Shown here: positions 24,521 to 31,971 of the stretch, one piece after another
Numbering within the stretch: position 1 is the first letter of the stretch
Layout: each line of letters opens with the position of its first letter
IMG/VR virus record: IMGVR_UViG_3300047284_000481
Span: 1 to 35,218 of that record
Length of the DNA: 35,218 bases
Direction: 5' to 3' (one strand)
Source: a virus
Notes under the pieces: generated by a model
Told to the model about the DNA's origin: nothing
What the model saw: the letters and a program-made list of their open reading frames with translations, nothing else
Database searches by the model: none
Made by a program: the position numbers and the translations under genes

Positions 24521-27500
24521 ATGGCAGTCTCACTCTTTAGTTTCAAAAAAACGCCAGCATCAAAAATAACATCATTTGTTGATCCAACTAAATTTGGTGG
24601 GGCATTTTCTGGTGCCAATAGACCAACTCTAAAGAGTGAAGCTGCAGAAAAAACAACAGCACTTAAAGAAGTAAAAGAATTAAGTTATATTAGAAGAGCA
24701 TTAGAAACTTTAGTGACTCTTGAAAAGAGACACTTTGATATAGTCACTGATTCTATAAAAGATTTTGTTTTATCTGAAGAGAAAAAACAAGCGAGAGATG
24801 AAGAAGCTCAGCAAGAAAAGAAACCAGATAAAACTAAAAAAGATCAGTTAAAAAATCCTCTGGTCAAACAGGGAGCCAAAACTCTTGAAGGCATAGGAAA
24901 TTTTTTCCAGGGACTAATAAAAACATTTATCGCATATAAAGTTCTTCAGTGGGCAGGTAATCCAGAGAACGCAAAAAAAATTCAAGACTTTGTTAATTTT
25001 TTCTCAAACATATTTAAATTTCTAAATGCCATAGTTGGGTTTGGAGTTGATAAATTGTTCAGTGGATTATCTAAATTAGTTGATGGAGAAGGTGTAACTA
25101 GAGTATTTGGATTTCTTGAAGCTGTAGTTGGATTCTTCACTTTAAAATGGCTACTGAATCCAACCAAAATTATTTCAGATATTAAAATGATTGGAAACCT
25201 TTTTACAAAGGTAATTCCAAATGCAATTAATGGCGTAATTAATTTCTTTTCTAATTTAATTCCCAAGGCAGCAGGAGAGGCTGCAGATGAAGCATTATCC
25301 CAAGCTGGCAGGCAGATCTCAGAGGGCGCATCATCTGCTGCTAAGGGGGCTGCAACTGGTGCAGAGGCTGCTGGAACGACTGCAAAGGCAGCTAGCACAA
25401 CAGGAAAAGCCGCAGGAACAGTAGCAAAGGGAGCTGGTGCAGCGGCGGCTAAAGGTGGGGCTAAGGTTACTGGCAAGTCTTTATTGAAAGCACTTCCAGT
25501 TATTGGCGCAGTTTCAAGTGCATTTTTTGCAGTAGATAGAGCATCCAAAGGAGATTGGTTAGGAGCAGGTGGAGAAGTATTATCAGGAGCTGCATCATTA
25601 ATTCCTGGTTGGGGAACTGCTGCATCTCTTGGAATTGATGCAGCTTTGATTGGAAGAGATATTGCAAAAGAACAAGGTCTTCCAATGCTTGCGAAAGGAG
25701 GAATTGTTACTAAACCAACTGAAGCTATTGTTGGTGAAGCTGGACCAGAAGCTATTCTTCCATTAGATAAACTTGGATCCTTTGGAGTTGATGAGTTCAA
25801 AGGTCAAGTAGATAAACAAATTCCAAGTTTCATAAAATTACTTACTCTTCCATTTAAAATTATTGGTGCTGGTATAGTTGCTTTAATATCTTCAAGTGTA
25901 TCTTTTATTCCAGGACTTGGACCAATCTTAATGCCATTGATTTCTAATGTTGCATCTATGTTTGGCATTCCTCCTTCACTAGTTAAGGGAATGTCTAATT
26001 TTGCATCAGTAGCAATTAAATCTGTAGGCGAAGGCATGTCTACAGTGAAGGAAGTTTTTGGTATTGAAGAACCAAAAGTAACTAAGACTAAAGCTGATGA
26101 GTTCAAACCTTCTGGTGATACTTCAGTTAGAGGATTATTAGGAGATATTCTTAGTGCATTAATTAGCAAGAATGATTCAAATAGCAGTAGTACTGAACCT
26201 ACGACCACTCCACCATCTTCAACTCCTGCTTCATCTCCAACTCCAGATGCTGCTCCTAAAATTGGTGGATCTGCAAAGGCATTACCAGAAAATGCATCAC
26301 TTGCTAAAGCTGGAGACTCTGCGGTTCAAAATTTAGAGGGTACTGTAGATGATTTGAAAAAGAAAGGTTATCGTTATATTAACAATACTAACAACAGATT
26401 TTTCCAAGATTCTCAAGGTAGACTATATCAGGCAACTAAAAGTGGTTCCACCTTTGCTGCAGGAGATGTTTTCAAACTTCAATCTGCAACTCAAGAACAG
26501 ATTGATAAAGGTTTCACTTCACCAGGAAGTGAGCATACAGTTGGAAGTAGAAATAATCAAGAAATTCAAAGACAACTTGAATTATTCCGAATTATTAACA
26601 AAGGAGGAAACTTAGAAAAAGAAACGACAGGATCTAAAACTCAAGTAAAGAAAGATGGTAAGTGGATAGATAAAGGTGGTCCAGTCCGAGGCAGTGGAAT
26701 AGGAGATAAAATTAGCATATTAGCAGAGCCTGGCGAATATATGTTGAACAAAAATGCTGCCAGAGCTATGGGTGGACCAAAAATTCTTGATCACATTAAT
26801 CATGGAATGTTCCCAAGATTTGGTAGTGGCGGTCCAGTTTCTACCAGAAAGTTTTTAAGACTTGGCGGTGGCTGGGCTCCAGTTCCAGAAGATTCCAGGG
26901 GTGTTGTATTAGGCAGAGGTCTTGAGCATGGTTATACAGCAAGAGACTTGCCGATGCCAATTGGAACTCCATTGCTATCTCCTTTTGATGGAAAGGTTCA
27001 TGAAGTTAATAAAAATCCTGGTGGTTGGGGAAATTATATTGTTCTAAAGAGTAGCAATGGAATATTCTCATTATTCGGTCACGTTAGTTCATATACTAAA
27101 AAGCAAGGAGATCCTATAAAAGCGGGAGAGCAAGTTGCTACTAGTGGCCATCAACATGGTGGTGGAAGAAGTACTGGTCCACACTTACACTGGGAAATTG
27201 GAAGTTCTTGGAATGGAACTATTGGAGGAAAGGTAGAGCCAATAGCATGGACACAAGGAAAAGCAGTTCCATCTGTGACAGGACAAACATCTTCAACTGC
27301 AGCTACAGACACTACAAGTCAAGATCAAAATAATACTCCACAGCCAACTTGGGAAACTATAGCTCCAGCACTTGCAGACTTAGCTAAATTACTTACTGGA
27401 GCCCCATCAGCACCAGAACTTCCTCCACCACAACCTGCAAAAATTACTGGATCTATTCCTGCTAGATCTCAACAATTGCAGAGCACTCAAAAAGAAAACG

Positions 27501-27667
27501 CTGCTCTGCAAGCTCAACGTAGAGCTGGAACTCAGACTGGTCCTAATATTGTTAATGTTCCTACTGCACCACAAGTTACAGCTTCATCCACTACTCAACC
27601 ACTAGCTCAACCATTAGGGGGCACTACTCCTCCAATTCCACTATCTCTGTATCCAGTAGCACCATAA
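24521..27667 (+). CDS. Tape-measure-like baseplate protein with M23 endopeptidase domain
   Basis: 1048 residues. A helical N-terminal region has membrane-like segments (about 130-260), followed by an Ala/Gly/Thr-rich stretch (about 265-325) and hydrophobic zipper-like segments. A tape-measure-type motif, Gly-Gly-Ile-Val-Thr-Lys-Pro-Thr with Gly-Glu-Ala-Gly-Pro-Glu-Ala (about 391-415), comes next. The M23 (LytM) domain is at about 800-910: Glu-His-Gly-Tyr-Thr-Ala-Arg-Asp and the Gly-Pro-His-Leu-His-Trp zinc motif are intact. A Pro/Gln-rich tail holds a block shared with the next gene. M23 enzymes cut peptidoglycan cross-links; in a tail protein this would open the wall during DNA injection. 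Probably the counterpart of gp28/gp29 hub proteins (inferred). Confidence 0.85.
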   Translation: MAVSLFSFKKTPASKITSFVDPTKFGGAFSGANRPTLKSEAAEKTTALKEVKELSYIRRALETLVTLEKRHFDIVTDSIKDFVLSEEKKQARDEEAQQEKKPDKTKKDQLKNPLVKQGAKTLEGIGNFFQGLIKTFIAYKVLQWAGNPENAKKIQDFVNFFSNIFKFLNAIVGFGVDKLFSGLSKLVDGEGVTRVFGFLEAVVGFFTLKWLLNPTKIISDIKMIGNLFTKVIPNAINGVINFFSNLIPKAAGEAADEALSQAGRQISEGASSAAKGAATGAEAAGTTAKAASTTGKAAGTVAKGAGAAAAKGGAKVTGKSLLKALPVIGAVSSAFFAVDRASKGDWLGAGGEVLSGAASLIPGWGTAASLGIDAALIGRDIAKEQGLPMLAKGGIVTKPTEAIVGEAGPEAILPLDKLGSFGVDEFKGQVDKQIPSFIKLLTLPFKIIGAGIVALISSSVSFIPGLGPILMPLISNVASMFGIPPSLVKGMSNFASVAIKSVGEGMSTVKEVFGIEEPKVTKTKADEFKPSGDTSVRGLLGDILSALISKNDSNSSSTEPTTTPPSSTPASSPTPDAAPKIGGSAKALPENASLAKAGDSAVQNLEGTVDDLKKKGYRYINNTNNRFFQDSQGRLYQATKSGSTFAAGDVFKLQSATQEQIDKGFTSPGSEHTVGSRNNQEIQRQLELFRIINKGGNLEKETTGSKTQVKKDGKWIDKGGPVRGSGIGDKISILAEPGEYMLNKNAARAMGGPKILDHINHGMFPRFGSGGPVSTRKFLRLGGGWAPVPEDSRGVVLGRGLEHGYTARDLPMPIGTPLLSPFDGKVHEVNKNPGGWGNYIVLKSSNGIFSLFGHVSSYTKKQGDPIKAGEQVATSGHQHGGGRSTGPHLHWEIGSSWNGTIGGKVEPIAWTQGKAVPSVTGQTSSTAATDTTSQDQNNTPQPTWETIAPALADLAKLLTGAPSAPELPPPQPAKITGSIPARSQQLQSTQKENAALQAQRRAGTQTGPNIVNVPTAPQVTASSTTQPLAQPLGGTTPPIPLSLYPVAP
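27347..27396 (+). repeat. 50-bp direct repeat, copy 1
   Basis: Identical over 50 bases to 30156-30205. It encodes Thr-Trp-Glu-Thr-Ile-Ala-Pro-Ala-Leu-Ala-Asp-Leu-Ala-Lys-Leu-Leu-Thr near the C-terminus of both tape-measure-like proteins. Confidence 0.9.
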
Positions 27668-27668
27668 T

Positions 27669-30428
27669 ATGCAAACACTATCTCCGATAAAAACAGGTGC
27701 ATTTTTATATCAGGGTAAGCGTCTAAATGAACTTACTCAGATTCGTAGTGTTTCAATAAAATTACTAAAATTAAAAAAAGATAGATTAAAATTAGAAGAT
27801 AAATTTCAAAAAACAAAGGACAAATTTACAGCAAGACAAAAAGTATTAGACAGAGAGAAAGCTCAAGAAACAAAAAAGAAAATAACCAAAAAATCTAAAT
27901 TAGTTAGGACTGGTCAAGACGTAGTTTCTGCTGGAATAATAGATCTATTAATGACTTTCATTAAATTCAAAGCTTTGATGTGGCTGGGAGATCCAGAAAA
28001 TTTAAAAAAAGTTCAAGCTATAGTCAAAGGATTATCTGGAATATTTAAATTTATAGACTGGTTTGCAACTGGCTCAGTCAATAATTTATTGAATGGATTG
28101 CATAGTTTGTTATTTGGAGGTTCAATATTAGAAAGAATCTTAGGATTATTTTCTGCTATTGTAGGATTTTTTGGAATACGATATTTACTAAATCCTTTTA
28201 AATTAATTAAAGATTTAAAATTTGTAATTAAAAATGGCGACAAGATAGGAGATATATTCAATGCCTTCAAGAAATCTGGCATTAAAGAAGGAGCTGCTAA
28301 TCTAGTACAAGGTTTAACTAAAACTGCAAGTATTTTTAAAAGAGGATTAGCTAGAGGACTTGTCAGAGCAGTATTAAAAGTATTTGGTAAAGGAGGGCTT
28401 AAGTTTCTAGCTAAAGCTGCAGCTCCTGCAGTTGGAGGATTATTAAAACTTGTAGGTGGACCACTAAAAGCAATAGCTAGTAAATCAGTTGCTGGAATTC
28501 CTGTAGTAGGACCTCTACTTAATTTGGGTATCAATTTATTATTGGGAGATCCAGTAGATAAAGCAATTGTCAAAACTGTTGGATCTACTTTAGGAATGGG
28601 ATTAGGTGCGGTTGTTGGTTCCGTATTTCCTGGCCCTGGAACTATTGTTGGTGGAGCTTTGGGTGGAATTGTAGGAGATTGGGCAGCTTCAAATTTATAT
28701 GATTGGATGAAGAGTGCGTTCTCCAAAAAAGAAGAACCTGCACTTGCAGTTGGTGGTATCGTTACAAAACCAACCAGAGCTTTAATTGGTGAAGCTGGAC
28801 CCGAAGCAGTTATTCCTTTGGGTCAAATTTACAATGGATCAATGATGAGTGCCCCATTAGGCATCATTGCATCCTCAATGATTGGAGGCATTGATGCTTT
28901 ATTAGCTTCAATGGGGTCAGTTGGATTATCAATTAGACCATTTGCTCAGCAACTACTGTCCCCATACACACGTCAATTTGGAAAGAAAAATTATACATTT
29001 ACATCAGATATTGCCAAGAAATCTGGAAATGTAAATGTTAAAATAGGTGCATCTGAAGAAGAAAAAACAAATGAAGAATTGAATAAAATTGTGGGAGCTG
29101 GATTGCCACTATCAATATTGCAGAAAAAAGAAACTGAAAAGCAAGAAAGATATAATCCTGGAAATAGTATGCGTGAAATTCTTGCTGATATTTTAAACAA
29201 CATTATGAATTTAGATTTCAGTAAAGAAAGTCCCGGTGGTCCTGGTGGAACTCCCGATGGAACTGTAAATACATCTGGAAGTTTTAATGGAAGTGCTAAC
29301 GCAGAAAAAGCATTTAATTATTTAAAATCAAAAGGATTGACCTCAGAACAAGCTGCTGGTTTGGTAGGAAATTTCATGCAGGAAGCTGGCATCAATATTG
29401 ATCCTAAAATTACAAACAGTATTGGTCATAAAGGAATTGCACAATGGGATCCAAGGGATAGGTGGCCAAAGCTAGTGAGATTTGCAAGAAGTAAAAATTT
29501 AAATCCAGAAAGTTTAGAAGCTCAATTGCAATTTGTTTGGTATGAACTTGAAACTGGCGATGGCGGATTAAGTTTGCCTACATTAAAAAGTGCAAAGACT
29601 GTTAAGCAAGCTGCACATCTATTTGTAACTCAATATGAAAGGTCTGGAGAAAGACCAGGACATCATGGATATGAGAATAGAATTACATATGGAAATCAAG
29701 TATTTTCAAAATACGCCAAAATGCAGACTGGTGGGGTAGTTTCAACTCAAGGTGTCCCAGATACAGGACCTGGATACACAATTGACGGAGCCAAAGATAA
29801 AAAGGGAAGACCAGTTGTATTCTCACAAGCAGCTGCCTCTGCATTTGCAAAGATGATGAAAGATTCTGATGGGGTTGTCAAGCCATCTGATGTCGAAAGC
29901 AGCAAAAGAAGTCTTGAAAAAAATAGGTCTCTTCCAGGTGCTGCATCTAAATCTAAACATTTGTATGGAATTGCTATGGATATTCATGGATCTTCTGCGA
30001 AATGGATTCGTGCCAATGGTTTCAAATATGGTTGGATTGCAAATGATTATCCAGGATCTCATGGAGGACACTTTGAATTTGGAGGACAAGGAATTCAACC
30101 TTCGGATACATCTCAAACTAATAATGCAACTGCTCCTCAGGATCAACCTGCTGCTACTTGGGAAACTATAGCTCCAGCACTTGCAGACTTAGCTAAATTA
30201 CTTACAGGAGAACCTAAAATTAATTCTAATGCATTGGCTACTCAGAGCATGGATTTTGTTCAGGCATCTAAATTACCTTCTCTTGTTCCAGATACATATA
30301 TTATACCTCAACAAGTTACAATGGCTTCTAGCTTTAACTTAATACAACCTATGCCACAAACAGATTATTCTCAGGGAGCCTTTGCACAAATAGACAGTTC
30401 ATCTTACTTATCACAGCGTAGACTATAA
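27669..30428 (+). CDS. Tape-measure-like paralogue with tail lysozyme and M15 peptidase domains
   Basis: 919 residues, one base after the previous stop. A Lys-rich coiled coil (about 28-75) is followed by a region paralogous to the previous protein: Trp-Leu-Gly-Asp-Pro-Glu-Asn with Val-Gly-Phe-Phe and Leu-Asn-Pro segments, and Gly-Gly-Ile-Val-Thr-Lys-Pro-Thr (about 360). Then comes a phage tail-lysozyme domain (about 537-690; Ala-Ala-Gly-Leu-Val-Gly-Asn-Phe-Met-Gln-Glu-Ala-Gly, His-Lys-Gly-Ile-Ala-Gln-Trp) and an M15-type peptidase (about 707-805; Ser-Lys-His-Leu-Tyr-Gly-Ile-Ala-Met-Asp, Gly-His-Phe-Glu-Phe). It would cut both glycan and peptide parts of the wall at injection. Likely a hub or tape-measure protein. 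Confidence 0.85.
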   Translation: MQTLSPIKTGAFLYQGKRLNELTQIRSVSIKLLKLKKDRLKLEDKFQKTKDKFTARQKVLDREKAQETKKKITKKSKLVRTGQDVVSAGIIDLLMTFIKFKALMWLGDPENLKKVQAIVKGLSGIFKFIDWFATGSVNNLLNGLHSLLFGGSILERILGLFSAIVGFFGIRYLLNPFKLIKDLKFVIKNGDKIGDIFNAFKKSGIKEGAANLVQGLTKTASIFKRGLARGLVRAVLKVFGKGGLKFLAKAAAPAVGGLLKLVGGPLKAIASKSVAGIPVVGPLLNLGINLLLGDPVDKAIVKTVGSTLGMGLGAVVGSVFPGPGTIVGGALGGIVGDWAASNLYDWMKSAFSKKEEPALAVGGIVTKPTRALIGEAGPEAVIPLGQIYNGSMMSAPLGIIASSMIGGIDALLASMGSVGLSIRPFAQQLLSPYTRQFGKKNYTFTSDIAKKSGNVNVKIGASEEEKTNEELNKIVGAGLPLSILQKKETEKQERYNPGNSMREILADILNNIMNLDFSKESPGGPGGTPDGTVNTSGSFNGSANAEKAFNYLKSKGLTSEQAAGLVGNFMQEAGINIDPKITNSIGHKGIAQWDPRDRWPKLVRFARSKNLNPESLEAQLQFVWYELETGDGGLSLPTLKSAKTVKQAAHLFVTQYERSGERPGHHGYENRITYGNQVFSKYAKMQTGGVVSTQGVPDTGPGYTIDGAKDKKGRPVVFSQAAASAFAKMMKDSDGVVKPSDVESSKRSLEKNRSLPGAASKSKHLYGIAMDIHGSSAKWIRANGFKYGWIANDYPGSHGGHFEFGGQGIQPSDTSQTNNATAPQDQPAATWETIAPALADLAKLLTGEPKINSNALATQSMDFVQASKLPSLVPDTYIIPQQVTMASSFNLIQPMPQTDYSQGAFAQIDSSSYLSQRRL
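30156..30205 (+). repeat. 50-bp direct repeat, copy 2
   Basis: Perfect 50-base match to 27347-27396 in the neighbouring paralogue, in the same reading phase. Confidence 0.9.
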
Positions 30429-31753
30429 TGAAACAACAATTTGCTGGAGATTTTTCTCTAAAAGAAGTAAGATTATATCCTGTATTAGATGAGAAAGGTT
30501 TACTTAAAGGTAAGAAATACCTTGACATAAAACAACTAGTTCAAGAGATTACCATTTATGAAAGTATAATCTCTACGAGTTTATACTGTCAATTCGTAAT
30601 TCAAGACATTGGAAATAATTTAATTGGAGAACTTCCTTTAATTGGCCAAGAGCAAATTGAAGTTATTATATCAACTTCATATGCAAACTATAATTTAAAT
30701 TTTTATATTCATAAAATTGATGGCAGAGTGATGCAAGAGAAGAACCAAGTCTATGTAATTCATTCGGTAAGTAAAGAAGCATTGATCAATGAATATACTA
30801 GACTTCGTGAAAAAGTTGACGGAAAGAAAGCAGAAGATCTCATTGAACAAAAATTAAAAACAATTACTAATAAAAAATTAGTGGGTAAGGATTCGACACT
30901 ATATCCTTTCAATATGTACATTCCTAATTGGAGATTATTTGACGCTGCAATTTGGATGTCTCGTAGAGCAGTTCCATCAAATTATAAAAACTCGGTTGGA
31001 TATTTATTCTATGAGACTATGGAAGGATATAATTTTAAATCATTGGATGTTCTATTCAAAGCTGATTCATATCCAAACAATAACACAAAATATACCTATA
31101 TTCAGGGCAACACAAATGCTTCTGGAACTCAATCGAATAATTATCGAATCATGAATTATTCATCTCCAAAGGCATTTGATATCTTTGAAGATCTTCGCAA
31201 TGGAGCATTTTGCCATAATTCAATCTATGTAGATATAAACAATAGAACATATCAGAATTTTGTTACCAATGCATCTAGTTATTGGGATCAGATGGCGCAT
31301 CTAGAAAAACTGACGCCATTTCCAAATAAAGAATTGATCTCAAAACCATCACGTTTAATCTACAGACCAACTACAATATCAACTTTTGACTGGAAAGATA
31401 AGACTGATAGTGAAATTCAAAATTTAAATCATATTGATGAAGTCAATAAAAATTTTGAGAAGTCTATTTACAGATATTATTTCTTGGAATATAACAAACT
31501 AGAAGTTGCTATTCCTGGAGACTTGAAACTGAGAGTGGGAAATGTAATTAATGTTTCCATACCATCTCCAAAGAAGGCCACTTCAAATAAAATAGAAGAA
31601 GATAAGAGAATTAGTGGTAGGTATTTAGTTCATTCCATTAAGCATACTATCCTAAATAGAACTGAATTGAGAACCATTGCAACATTAACTAGGGATTCAT
31701 TTGGTGGCAATGAAATTAATAATATATCCGCACCAACTAGAGAAACATTCTAA
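30428..31753 (+). CDS. 27: Baseplate hub subunit gp27
   Basis: 441 residues (T4 gp27 is 391). Ile-Thr-Ile-Tyr-Glu-Ser-Ile, Gln-Phe-Val-Ile-Gln-Asp, Leu-Ile-Gly-Gln-Glu, Tyr-Pro-Phe-Asn-Met-Tyr-Ile-Pro-Asn-Trp, Gly-Tyr-Leu-Phe-Tyr-Glu-Thr and a C-terminal Gly-Arg-Tyr-Leu-Val-His-Ser-Ile-Lys-His are the gp27 pattern. It forms the trimeric torus joining gp5 to the tube. Start overlaps the previous stop by one base; its stop overlaps the CP12-like start (TAATG). Confidence 0.88.
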   Translation: MKQQFAGDFSLKEVRLYPVLDEKGLLKGKKYLDIKQLVQEITIYESIISTSLYCQFVIQDIGNNLIGELPLIGQEQIEVIISTSYANYNLNFYIHKIDGRVMQEKNQVYVIHSVSKEALINEYTRLREKVDGKKAEDLIEQKLKTITNKKLVGKDSTLYPFNMYIPNWRLFDAAIWMSRRAVPSNYKNSVGYLFYETMEGYNFKSLDVLFKADSYPNNNTKYTYIQGNTNASGTQSNNYRIMNYSSPKAFDIFEDLRNGAFCHNSIYVDINNRTYQNFVTNASSYWDQMAHLEKLTPFPNKELISKPSRLIYRPTTISTFDWKDKTDSEIQNLNHIDEVNKNFEKSIYRYYFLEYNKLEVAIPGDLKLRVGNVINVSIPSPKKATSNKIEEDKRISGRYLVHSIKHTILNRTELRTIATLTRDSFGGNEINNISAPTRETF

Positions 31754-31968
31754 TGGACAACACTTTAAACAATCACATAGAAACAAATCGCAGCCAGATC
31801 GACGACCCTAGTACAAGTTCACAACGTCGTCGTTTTTTAGAAGGCGAATTAGAATCACTAATTAAATATAAAGAACATCATCCAGAAAAAATTGAAAACC
31901 CATCTGCATTAGAATTATTCTGTGATGAAAACCCAGACGCTCCTGAATGCCGTATTTACGAAGTTTGA
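31753..31968 (+). CDS. cp12: CP12-like protein inside the baseplate operon
   Basis: 71 residues. The C-terminus Leu-Glu-Leu-Phe-Cys57-Asp-Glu-Asn-Pro-Asp-Ala-Pro-Glu-Cys66-Arg-Ile-Tyr matches the GAPDH-binding end of CP12, with the Cys-x8-Cys redox pair and Cys-Arg-Ile/Val-Tyr. The N-terminal Cys pair and the Trp-Asp-Ala-Val-Glu-Glu-Leu core (which contacts phosphoribulokinase) are missing or altered. CP12 inhibits the Calvin cycle; phage copies would shift carbon to the pentose phosphate path. It lies between gp27 and gp5 and would be made late with virion proteins. Confidence 0.78.
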   Translation: MDNTLNNHIETNRSQIDDPSTSSQRRRFLEGELESLIKYKEHHPEKIENPSALELFCDENPDAPECRIYEV

Positions 31969-31971
31969 TAC

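Noticed and set aside
24982-25800. Long minus-strand open frame inside the M23 tape-measure-like gene
   Set aside because: Low-complexity Pro/Ala-rich translation mirroring the Ala/Gly-rich plus-strand gene; no start signal or motif.
28013-28726. Long minus-strand open frame inside the second tape-measure-like gene
   Set aside because: Pro/Asn/Thr-rich antisense shadow of the hydrophobic region; no family features.
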